Below, piece after piece: positions 1-6,672 of a stretch of DNA of 12,359 nucleotides. Origin of the DNA: CAXSEF01 sp964236535 (lineage in GTDB: Bacteria; Pseudomonadota; Alphaproteobacteria; Acetobacterales; Acetobacteraceae). The notes beneath the pieces are model-generated. The model was not told the origin of the DNA, did not search any database, and saw only the letters and a list, made by a program, of their open reading frames with translations. Where the stretch lies: contig CAXSEF010000092.1 in NCBI GenBank assembly GCA_964236535.1, positions 1-12,359 of the forward strand. The letters run 5' to 3'. Each line of letters starts with the position of its first letter. Positions within the stretch are counted from its first letter, which is position 1. The translations under genes and the position numbers were made by a program.

Positions 1-91
1 ACGCCACAGAAAACACGAATGAGACAGCAACTCCGCTCAGCGGTATTATACGCCATGAGTCACACTCAGAGGACCTTGGTAGAGGATGCTC

Positions 92-1636
92 TCACTCCAC
101 CAGAGATGCGGCGTGACGCAGGTCCTCGACGAAGGCCCGGTACTCGCGTTTCCTTGACTCCTCGTCAGGCAGTCGTAGCAAATAGGATGGATGCACCGTC
201 ACGAACGCCTGAGCGTTGCCGTCGAGCCTGATCGGCCGGCCGCGCTCACGACCGATTGTCACGGTGCGGCCGAGGATTGCGCGTGCCGCGGTCGCGCCCA
301 ATGCGACCGTCAACGCCGGGCGTACTATCGTCCGCTCCTGTTCCAACCAAACGTTGCAGGCGACAATCTCGGTAATTCCTGGCTTGGCGTGAATTCGGCG
401 TTTGCCGCGCGGCTCAAACTTGAAGTGCTTAACGGCATTGGTAAGATAGATGGCGCGACGATCGATCCCGGCTTCCGCCAGCGCTCGATCGAGCAACTGT
501 CCTGCCGGTCCAACGAAGGGTCGTCCTGACAGATCCTCCTGATCTCCAGGCTGTTCTCCCACCAACATCAGTCGCGCATCTGCCGGGCCTTCGCCGAACA
601 CCGTCTGGGTGGCAGGCTCCCACAGCGGACAGCGCCGACACGAGGCTGCTTCCCCAGCAAGAGCTGGTAGACCACCCGTAACCTGCTCAACGGGAGGCGC
701 CGTAGCAATCCGACCTGTTGCAGCCTTCGGCTGCGGCGGTTCCGCGCTGGGCGAGACAACCGGCTGTTCCAGCATCCGATCAGTTCTTGCTTGAGCTTCG
801 CGGATCAAGCCGGGAATAGCGGTTGTTTCGGGCATGTTCTTCCAATACTTGCGTGGCATCTCGGACATCATTGCACCGGTCTTAAGTCTTGCCGGATTGA
901 AGATCGCGGAAAAATAAATCCGCCAATACTCGGCGAGCGCGTCGTCGTCAGGCAGTTGACTCTTGTCGGCGCCGGGAGAGAACCATAGCTCCCGCCCGTT
1001 CCAGTGCGCGCAGCGATCCGGCGTGAGGATGGACCACTGCATCGTCGAGAAACGGCGCACGAAGAACGGGGCGTTGGCATCGACAATGAAGTGATCTGGC
1101 TCGAACCAAGCCACATAGCGGAACTCGGGCAGCGCGCCTTGCGCTGTATCCCGGTCTGCATGCCGTGGTTCCCCCCGAACCGCATCTAACCTGCCATCCT
1201 CGATCAGTGACGCGGCATCAGCGCCAAGCCCTCCCGTATCGCGCACCTCCCTAAACCGCAGAAAAGCTCGCATCTTGTGCGTATCTCGGTGGACTGCCTG
1301 TTTAAGGTGTTGCGCCCGCTGCACTTGCGAGTCTGCGAGATCACGCAGCAGGTGCTTCTCGCCCTGGTAGATGCGCCACACCAAACTGTAGAGCAGTGCG
1401 AATCGCTCTGGCTCGCGGGCCTGGATGACGATCTCGGCCAGTTCGACCAGGACGCGCGGCACGTTGAAGCTCCTGTCGGGTAACGGATCCTCGGTTTGCG
1501 CATCGGCAAACAGGTCGGTGGCGTCGCCCACAAGCCATACGACCTGGTCCGGTGGCACGTTACGCAACGCAAGCGTGCGGGCGTTCTGGCGCCAGCCGGC
1601 GAAATCGGTCTCGTCCCCAAGAGCAACGCTGCGCAT
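92..1636 (-). CDS. DUF4130 domain fused to UdgX-type uracil-DNA glycosylase
   Basis: A 514-residue DNA-repair protein with two domains. Residues about 1-290 match the TIGR03915/DUF4130 family (RAFLRFREV at 123-131, VAWFEPDHFIV at 175-185, FFVRRF, WSILTPD, AIFNPARLK, MPRKYW). Residues about 320-514 are a uracil-DNA glycosylase of the family-4 fold: CRRC at 333-336, GEQPGDQEDL at 360-369, RPFVGPAGQLLD, and VHPSYLLR at 481-488. KRRIH at 412-416 is the UdgX hallmark; in characterised UdgX this His forms a covalent bond with the abasic site left after uracil excision, so His416 is the predicted nucleophile. His404 (VKH) sits where family-4 enzymes usually have the third Fe-S cysteine; Cys333, Cys336 and Cys427 are the other likely ligands. 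The ATG is supported by an in-frame TAG 12 bases upstream, though no clear ribosome site is seen. It lies 70 bases after the radical SAM gene, same strand. About 35 extra residues interrupt DUF4130 at 133-172. Confidence 0.93.
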   Translation of the reverse strand: MRSVALGDETDFAGWRQNARTLALRNVPPDQVVWLVGDATDLFADAQTEDPLPDRSFNVPRVLVELAEIVIQAREPERFALLYSLVWRIYQGEKHLLRDLADSQVQRAQHLKQAVHRDTHKMRAFLRFREVRDTGGLGADAASLIEDGRLDAVRGEPRHADRDTAQGALPEFRYVAWFEPDHFIVDANAPFFVRRFSTMQWSILTPDRCAHWNGRELWFSPGADKSQLPDDDALAEYWRIYFSAIFNPARLKTGAMMSEMPRKYWKNMPETTAIPGLIREAQARTDRMLEQPVVSPSAEPPQPKAATGRIATAPPVEQVTGGLPALAGEAASCRRCPLWEPATQTVFGEGPADARLMLVGEQPGDQEDLSGRPFVGPAGQLLDRALAEAGIDRRAIYLTNAVKHFKFEPRGKRRIHAKPGITEIVACNVWLEQERTIVRPALTVALGATAARAILGRTVTIGRERGRPIRLDGNAQAFVTVHPSYLLRLPDEESRKREYRAFVEDLRHAASLVE

Positions 1637-1676
1637 CAGACTGCGCTAAGCCGGGTTTGGCCAGCGACGCAGCCGA

Positions 1677-1690
1677 TCGCGAGCTCGCGA
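1677..1690. repeat. Perfect 14-base palindrome in the intercistronic gap
   Basis: TCGCGAGCTCGCGA reads identically on both strands. It lies in the 70-base gap between the radical SAM stop and the UdgX start. It could be a protein-binding site or form a small stem in the mRNA; there is no T-tract, so it is not an intrinsic terminator. Confidence 0.6.
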
Positions 1691-1706
1691 CTCGCGACGA
1701 AGTTGA

Positions 1707-2939
1707 TCACAGCAACGCCATCTGGACCGGCTTAGGAGTCAGCCGCCTGACCAAGTTTGCACTGTCGAGCAACGCGCGCGGCGTATGGTCCGCGGTCACT
1801 ACGAATGGCATCAGCTTGCCGAGCGGCAGATGCATACGCGCTAGATCGTCGATCCGCATCGAACGATAACAGCGGGTCGTAATGATGCGGTCTACTGACT
1901 TCACACCCAATCCAGGGACACGAAGCAGCATCTCGCGGGATGCATGGTTGATGTCGACCGGGAACGCAGCCCGGTTCTCCAGCGCCCAAGCAAGCTTTGG
2001 ATCGACGTCTAGAGACATGTTACCGGACCCGTCAAGCACCAACTCATCCGCGGCAAAGCCGTAAAACCGCAGAAGCCAATCGGCCTGATAGAGGCGGTGC
2101 TCGCGCAACAGCGGGGCAGCCACTGGAGGTAGGGAGGCGGACGCATCCGGAATCGGGCTGAAAGCCGAGTAGTAGACTCGCCTCAGACCATACGAGCCAT
2201 AAAGGTTGTTGCTCATATCCAGGATCGAGCGGTCATTGCTGGCGTCGGCGCCGATAATCATCTGAGTGCTCTGGCCAGCCGGCGCAAAGCGCGGAACTGC
2301 TGCACGTTTTGCAGTCTTCTTGGCGTCGACCGCCTCGTCGATGCGCAAGCGGATGCGACCCATGGATCTGCGGATGCCGGCGAGACTCTTTTCTGGGGCA
2401 AGTTCGTTCAGGGACGCCTCGCTCGGTAGTTCGACATTGATCGACAACCGGTCAGCGTGACGGCCTGCTTCGGCAAGCAATTCCGCAGAGGCATCGGGAA
2501 TGGTTTTGAGGTGGATGTAGCCTCGAAAATCGTGTTGCTGACGGAGCACCCGCGCAACCTCGACGATCTGCTCCATCGTATAGTCGGGATTGCGGATAAT
2601 GCCGGAAGACAGGAAAAGTCCTTCTATGCAATTACGCCGGTAAAATCCCAGGGTAAGCTTGACGATTTCATCAACGGTGAAGCGAGCCCGTTGCACGTTT
2701 GAAGAGCGACGATTGATGCAATATTTGCATTCGTAGATGCAGAAGTTCGTCAGGAGAATTTTCAGCAGGGAAATGCATCGGCCGTCTGGCGCGTAGGCGT
2801 GGCATATCCCCAACCCCTCTGTGGAGCCGATGCCGGAAGTCTCGCCGCTACTGCTACGCCGTTCAGTGCCAGAGGAAGCACAGGATGCGTCATACTTTGC
2901 CGCGTCCGCAAGAACCTCGAGTTTCTGCAGGAGATCCAT
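1707..2939 (-). CDS. Putative DNA modification/repair radical SAM protein with C-terminal helix-hairpin-helix
   Basis: A 410-residue radical SAM protein of the TIGR03916 type, the family regularly encoded beside TIGR03915/DUF4130 proteins. The CxxxCxxC cluster motif is CIYECKYC (Cys67, Cys71, Cys74 from the chosen start). The (beta-alpha)6 core follows with GLFLSSGI, YIHLKTIPD and LSINVELP. A helix-hairpin-helix DNA-binding motif (LLRVPGLGVKSVDRIITTR) lies at about 338-356. The family is thought to act on DNA, perhaps reversing or modifying a lesion, but its substrate is not established to my knowledge. I chose the ATG at 2939 (MDLLQKLEVLADAAKYDASC) because that is the usual N-terminus; the frame also opens with TTG at 2993, which would add 18 residues without family resemblance. 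It is the first gene of a two-gene unit with the UdgX fusion. The cluster motif and HhH look intact. Confidence 0.93.
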   Translation of the reverse strand: MDLLQKLEVLADAAKYDASCASSGTERRSSSGETSGIGSTEGLGICHAYAPDGRCISLLKILLTNFCIYECKYCINRRSSNVQRARFTVDEIVKLTLGFYRRNCIEGLFLSSGIIRNPDYTMEQIVEVARVLRQQHDFRGYIHLKTIPDASAELLAEAGRHADRLSINVELPSEASLNELAPEKSLAGIRRSMGRIRLRIDEAVDAKKTAKRAAVPRFAPAGQSTQMIIGADASNDRSILDMSNNLYGSYGLRRVYYSAFSPIPDASASLPPVAAPLLREHRLYQADWLLRFYGFAADELVLDGSGNMSLDVDPKLAWALENRAAFPVDINHASREMLLRVPGLGVKSVDRIITTRCYRSMRIDDLARMHLPLGKLMPFVVTADHTPRALLDSANLVRRLTPKPVQMALL

Positions 2940-3247
2940 GTCTGTGCCGCTTTCCCGTGTTATGTAGGCTGCTCGATCAAGCAAGGCAACCAACTGCCGA
3001 TGGCCTCAAAGCCCTCCTGGACACTCCGGTCTGCCGGCATCCAACGCGCTTCTGCCGTGCTTCGGTGCTTACGGCTCCCCTTGGTGGTCTAGGGGCCGTT
3101 CCGCTCCGGTGCTCACAGAACCACGCCACATGATTGGCAGAGCGAGTTCCCAAAAGGGCTCATAGCAGGAGCGTTAGCGCTCAGAGCGGTCGTGAGTTTA
3201 CCACCCATACGGATGGTTGCGAACGTCGTGCCGCATGGCGATGGTAC
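2940..3247. other. 308-base gap with weak hairpins, no gene recognised
   Basis: This separates yraN from the radical SAM gene. It contains GAGCG-TTAG-CGCTC (3169-3182, 5-base stem) and a bulged stem at about 3071-3099 (ACGGC/CCC against GGG/GCCGT). Neither has a T-tract on the minus strand, so termination after yraN is not supported by a standard signal. The promoter of the radical SAM/UdgX unit should lie here, but I see no convincing -35/-10 pair and no GTTC-N7-GTTC alphaproteobacterial LexA box. Short ORFs here resemble no family I know. Confidence 0.5.
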
Positions 3248-3658
3248 TCACTGCATCCGGAAAGCGTCGGCGACCCGCCTTGTCCGGCCCAGTCGGTCAA
3301 CCAGTATCACGTCGAAACGCATGCCACGCGCGCCCCACCCGGGATTGGCCGCCACAATCAACTCGGCAGCCGCCATCAGCCTGGCCTGCTGGGACGGGCG
3401 CAACGCCGCCGCTGCATCAGCGAGGTTGTCGCGCGCCTTAACCTCCACGATTGCCAGCAACCCGTCACGTTCGGCGACGATGTCGATCTCGCCGGCCTCG
3501 GTACGCAGCCGTCGGGCCAGCACACTCCAGCCTTCCTTCTCAAGCGCGGTGCTCGCGACCTGTTCGGCCGCTAACCCGAGAGATTGCGCGTCGCGGCCGC
3601 GGCTCTGGCGGCGGGAGCACGGGCCTGCAGGGCCTAGCGTCACGTCAGCGCAGGACAT
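3248..3658 (-). CDS. yraN: YraN family (UPF0102) endonuclease-like protein
   Basis: A 136-residue protein of the UPF0102/YraN family, which has a PD-(D/E)xK, Holliday-junction-resolvase-like fold and no firmly established role. Typical elements are GLAAEQVASTALEKEGW (28-44), ARRLRTEAGEIDIVAERDGLLAIVEVKAR (48-76, carrying the catalytic-type residues E57, D59, E72 and K74) and the C-terminal MRFDVILVD (113-121). The reading frame opens as far back as 3757, but the ATG at 3658 gives the normal family length and overlaps the tonB stop by 14 bases, which suggests translational coupling. A TonB partner is unusual; yraN more often sits near rsmI in proteobacteria. The first 25 residues are not conserved in my memory of the family, so the start could be slightly internal. 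Confidence 0.88.
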   Translation of the reverse strand: MSCADVTLGPAGPCSRRQSRGRDAQSLGLAAEQVASTALEKEGWSVLARRLRTEAGEIDIVAERDGLLAIVEVKARDNLADAAAALRPSQQARLMAAAELIVAANPGWGARGMRFDVILVDRLGRTRRVADAFRMQ

Positions 3659-4901
3659 AGTGGATACGTAGATCGACCGGTATCTGAGGCTTGTCGGTCT
3701 GCGGCGGCAACGGGGGTAGATTGGCTTCGCGGAACAATCCCAGCGCGCCCTGATCAAGGAATACCGAGCCCGACGCCGTTGTCAGACGCGCCGACGTCAC
3801 GTGGCCATCATGCCCAACGATGAGGTGCAGCCCGACGGTTCCCTGCTCGCCCGCCTCGGCAGCCTCGCGAGGGAAGTAGCCATGCCGGTCCCACCAGGCG
3901 TGCAGCTCGTTCTCCCAGTCTGGACCAGCGTCCGGTGCGGAGAAGTCGGGCGACGACTTGGGCCCACCGCCGCCGTGTATCTGCGGGGCGAAGGACAAGT
4001 TCAGACCGCGACTTGCAGACCCCTGCGCAACGCTGCCGCCGAGCGGCGTGCCCGGGCCGAAGCCCCATTGGCGCGGAGTCGGAAACGCACTTGATGAACG
4101 CGATGGCTTCGGGCGCAGCGGCGTGCGTGGCGGCGGCGGGACTGCTGCAACGCGCGGCATTGGCGGCGGCCCGAAATTGAACAGCTCGGCCAGGGGGCCC
4201 GGGCTGACCTGGACGTCGGAAGGTTGTTCGGCGAGTGGCGCTGGCACGACTACTGCGGTGTCAGGGGTCGGCGCAGCAGAACGCTGACCCGCAGGCGTCG
4301 GTAGTGTGGACGACGACACGGACGGCGTAATCGGCGCCACCGGTGGCGGGGTATCCGGGACCGGAACGCTGTCGGGGGTGGCCGGCGCCTCGGACGGTGT
4401 GTCCGGCGCGCTCGTCTCGGGCGGGGGTTGCAGTGCAGTGCTCTCTGGAACCACGACGCTGGGTGGGGTGGGTGGCGGCATTTGAGTCGTCGGCTGCGTC
4501 GCCGATCCGGCTAGCTGTGCCGGTGGCGAACTCTGCTGCGGCGACGTCACTGGTGCCTTCGTACCTTCGTGAGCCAGGGGACGCGGCTGGTCGGACGGCG
4601 CTCCTTGCGGCTTGGGCTGCTCGAACTCCATTGCGACGCCCAGTTCGGCGGGCGGCGTCTCCTCGTTCGGGCGGGGTGCGAGGATCAGCAGCGCCAGGAA
4701 GATCAGGTGGGCCACCACCGACCCGATCAGCATCGTCCGCAGCGCTCGCCGCCGCCGTGTCCGGCTCACCGGGAGACGAGCATTCGCCTTCGCCGCAAAG
4801 TCCAGCCGATCCGGGGCCTTGCTCCGCAACGGCACCGCAACCCTTGGCGGCTGCCCACGGCTGGGACCGGCTTTCAGCTTCCCGCTCAGGGCTCCACCCA
4901 C
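3645..4901 (-). CDS. TonB-family energy transducer with long proline-rich linker
   Basis: A 418-residue inner-membrane protein predicted to span the periplasm and pass proton-motive-force energy to outer-membrane receptors. The N-terminal ~50 residues are basic (RTRRRRALR at 47-55). One membrane segment follows at about 57-75 (MLIGSVVAHLIFLALLILA). Residues 76 to about 320 form a Pro/Ala/Ser/Thr-rich linker. The C-terminal TonB domain occupies about 328-416 (DWENELHAWWDRHGYFP, GTVGLHLIVGHDGHV, DLRIHYVLR). The listed start is GTG at 4901 with only a poor ribosome site; GTG or ATG codons up to Met57 are alternatives. No exbB, exbD or TonB-dependent receptor lies in the window, so its partners are elsewhere. 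It follows the transporter after a 153-base gap and overlaps yraN. Confidence 0.85.
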   Translation of the reverse strand: MGGALSGKLKAGPSRGQPPRVAVPLRSKAPDRLDFAAKANARLPVSRTRRRRALRTMLIGSVVAHLIFLALLILAPRPNEETPPAELGVAMEFEQPKPQGAPSDQPRPLAHEGTKAPVTSPQQSSPPAQLAGSATQPTTQMPPPTPPSVVVPESTALQPPPETSAPDTPSEAPATPDSVPVPDTPPPVAPITPSVSSSTLPTPAGQRSAAPTPDTAVVVPAPLAEQPSDVQVSPGPLAELFNFGPPPMPRVAAVPPPPRTPLRPKPSRSSSAFPTPRQWGFGPGTPLGGSVAQGSASRGLNLSFAPQIHGGGGPKSSPDFSAPDAGPDWENELHAWWDRHGYFPREAAEAGEQGTVGLHLIVGHDGHVTSARLTTASGSVFLDQGALGLFREANLPPLPPQTDKPQIPVDLRIHYVLR

Positions 4902-5047
4902 GACATTTCCGGCCAGGTCGGCACTTCAGCGGCCGAATCCGCTTGCACGTGCCTCACTTGCATGTCGCGGCGCAAGACCGCGTGCACCCGGCAGCTGCAC
5001 GAACCGGCTCGCAGAGCATCTGGTCGGGGAGGCGTATCGCACGGCAT
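4886..5047 (-). CDS. Possible 53-codon ORF between transporter and TonB
   Basis: An ATG at 5047 directly abuts an AAGGAG that lies just after the transporter stop (5055-5057), and the frame runs 53 codons to 4886, overlapping the tonB start. From the same AAGGAG, a GTG at 5042 (5-base spacing) opens the tonB reading frame itself for 38 codons before a TGA at 4926-4928. Neither peptide resembles a family I know. The site may be a small coupled leader peptide or a remnant of a longer tonB N-terminus. Evidence is only the ribosome-site placement and an open frame. Confidence 0.25.
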   Translation of the reverse strand: MPCDTPPRPDALRAGSCSCRVHAVLRRDMQVRHVQADSAAEVPTWPEMSWVEP

Positions 5048-5054
5048 CTCCTTG

Positions 5055-6110
5055 TCACGGCCATGCCGACGGCAGCGATCGATTACCCACGCGGCCGAAT
5101 TCCATCACGAGGCTGAAGCCTACTCCGAGCAGGACAGGCCCTAGGAAAATGCCGAGAAGGCCGAACTCGAGCACACCGCCGAGAACGCCCATGACCGTCA
5201 GGAGAAAGGGGAGGTGGGCGCCGCGAGCAATGAAATAGGGCCGGATGGTATGATCGGCGCCAGACACGGCGACGACACCATAGATCACTAGGAACACTCC
5301 CCGACCCGTCTGACCGTCCAGCAGCAGCCAGGCCGCCGCAGGCAGCCAGATCAGCGGAGCACCGATAGGCAGCACCGCGCACATCGCAGCCAAGGCACCA
5401 AGTAGTACAGGGCGTGGTACCTGCACCAGCCACAGGCCGGCCGCGGTCAGGATCCCCTGAACGATAGCCGTGCCCAGAATGCCGTAGACCGTACCGCGCA
5501 CGACGCTGCCGGTAACGCGGATCAGCTCGTCGGCGCGCTGGCCCGCGATTCGGTGCAGCACGGCCCGAAGATGCGTCCCGAGTGCCGCGCCGGACATCCA
5601 GAAGAAAAACGCGATGAACAAGGCGAGCGCAAAACGCGCGATGCCGTTGGCGATTCCGAGCAGGACCAGCAGCCCGTTCTCCGCGATAAGCCCGAAATAC
5701 GGACGAAAGAACCCGACTACAATGCCAAGGTCGGCTGCCCACTCGTTCCAAAGTCGTGCCAGCACGGGACCGGCCCTAGGAATACCAACCAACCAGGGCG
5801 GAGCCGCCGGGAGCCCGGCCGCGACAGCGGCTTCTGCCCAGACCCGGAGGGCGTCGAGATCCGAAACACCATCTGATGCAAGTAGGACCAGTGGAAGCAC
5901 AATGATAAGCGCAGTCACCACAACCATCAGCAACGATGCGACCACCGCGCGCAAACGCAATCGAGTTCTCAGCCAGAAGAATACCGGCCAAGTGGTAAAC
6001 ACAAGGATCGCGGCCCACAGCAATGATGCAAAGAACGGGTATAGAACGAAACCGCAGCCCACGGCGACGGCTGCAAGCATAAATATCAACAGCACTCGTT
6101 CGGCCATCAT
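5055..6110 (-). CDS. AI-2E family transporter (YdiK/PerM-like membrane protein)
   Basis: A 351-residue integral membrane protein of the AI-2 exporter/PerM superfamily (UPF0118), closest in style to E. coli YdiK. It shows two N-terminal hairpin segments (LLIFMLAAVAVGCGFVLYPF, LLWAAILVFTTWPVFFWL), then VVASLLMVVVTALIIVLPLVLLA. A soluble region of about 60-80 residues follows, then several more membrane spans. The conserved C-terminal pattern is present: DHTIRPYFI followed by GVLGGVLEFGLLGIFLGPVLL. The substrate is unknown; family members have been linked to autoinducer-2, ions or other small molecules. I chose the ATG at 6110 because GGGGAG stands 5 bases upstream; an in-frame ATG at 6179 would add 23 polar residues (MNKPKTPKNTSDW) with no ribosome site. 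It heads a minus-strand run with TonB and YraN. Confidence 0.88.
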   Translation of the reverse strand: MMAERVLLIFMLAAVAVGCGFVLYPFFASLLWAAILVFTTWPVFFWLRTRLRLRAVVASLLMVVVTALIIVLPLVLLASDGVSDLDALRVWAEAAVAAGLPAAPPWLVGIPRAGPVLARLWNEWAADLGIVVGFFRPYFGLIAENGLLVLLGIANGIARFALALFIAFFFWMSGAALGTHLRAVLHRIAGQRADELIRVTGSVVRGTVYGILGTAIVQGILTAAGLWLVQVPRPVLLGALAAMCAVLPIGAPLIWLPAAAWLLLDGQTGRGVFLVIYGVVAVSGADHTIRPYFIARGAHLPFLLTVMGVLGGVLEFGLLGIFLGPVLLGVGFSLVMEFGRVGNRSLPSAWP

Positions 6111-6442
6111 GCTGGCTCCCCGGTCAGCAGGTGTTCCTCGCCAATCGCTGGTATTTTTCGGTGTCTTGGGCTTGTTCATTCTGATGTATGACCAGAATTT
6201 TTGATAGGGCCTGAAACCATCAACAAAATCCCACGCCGAGTAGACAGTGTGAAATATGGACGAGCAGGATCGTGACCGATCTGGAGACAGCGGACACACG
6301 CCTCGCTCCCGGCTTATCGTGAGAGCGGAAGTGAGAAATGCGAAATCTCCTTGGGTTGGCCGCGGGCAGGCGCCGCATATAGCGCATCACCGCCGGTCGT
6401 GCAGATTCCCTGGAAGCGGTAGATTCCCGTACTAGCGGTGCT

Positions 6443-6460
6443 GGTCAGCGCAAGCTGACC
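6443..6460. repeat. Perfect hairpin GGTCAGC-GCAA-GCTGACC
   Basis: A 7-base perfect stem closes a GCAA tetraloop, a stable GNRA loop when read on the plus strand. There is no following T-tract, so it is not an ordinary terminator. It sits about 210 bases upstream of the regulator start. Confidence 0.55.
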
Positions 6461-6525
6461 TGCTGCGTGGCTTATTGTCACAAGGCACCGAACGCGACGC
6501 GTGTTGCTGAACAAACAAGCCTGCG

Positions 6526-6582
6526 GCCATCTGTCCAAAAATAGTAAACTGGCTCTATCAGATGACGCACCGCCATCTGTCC
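6526..6582. promoter_or_regulatory. CATCTG/CAGATG repeats, possible operator
   Basis: GCCATCTGTCC occurs at 6526-6536 and again at 6572-6582. Between them, CAGATG at 6559-6564 faces CATCTG at 6574-6579 with a 9-base spacer, giving three copies of the half-site. Placement upstream of an XRE regulator suits an autoregulatory operator; no binding evidence exists. Confidence 0.4.
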
Positions 6583-6627
6583 GGGCAAGTCTCAATAACC
6601 TTCGCGGGCCGTAAACGGTATGCTACG

Positions 6628-6663
6628 CCGTGGAGGACCGGCTCTGCCGGTGGCATATCACGG
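6628..6663 (+). promoter_or_regulatory. Nested hairpin in the regulator's 5' leader
   Basis: The inner stem ACCGGC-TCT-GCCGGT (6637-6651) is perfect. An outer stem CCGTG (6628-6632) pairs with CACGG (6659-6663). It ends 9 bases before the ATG at 6673, so folding would cover the place where a ribosome-binding site is expected. The only purine-rich GGAGGA (6632-6637) overlaps the 5' side of the hairpin. Confidence 0.4.
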
Positions 6664-6672
6664 ACGGATCAA

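Larger units (their letters stand above)
6180..6672. promoter_or_regulatory. Divergent intergenic regulatory region
   Basis: About 490 bases lie between the oppositely oriented transporter and XRE regulator genes, so promoters for both should be here. It carries the repeats and hairpins listed separately. I could not assign a convincing -35/-10 pair on either strand. A minus-strand open frame at 6314-6595 begins with TTG, has no ribosome site and resembles nothing I recognise. Confidence 0.55.

Noticed and set aside
3071..3099. Bulged stem as an intrinsic terminator after yraN
   Set aside because: There is no T-tract on the minus strand and the stem is about 150 bases past the stop codon.
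2940..3247. SOS (LexA) box upstream of the repair genes
   Set aside because: I looked for GTTC-N7-GTTC and its complement and found none.
3134..3671. Overlapping plus-strand open frames over yraN
   Set aside because: They are antisense to yraN, whose motifs are clear; no similarity in these frames.
4343..5116. 257-codon plus-strand open frame
   Set aside because: It lies antisense to the Pro/Ala-rich linker of tonB, where high GC leaves all frames open, and its translation resembles no family.
6314..6595. 93-codon minus-strand open frame in the divergent region
   Set aside because: It starts with TTG, has no ribosome site and no recognisable similarity, and overlaps the repeats and hairpin.
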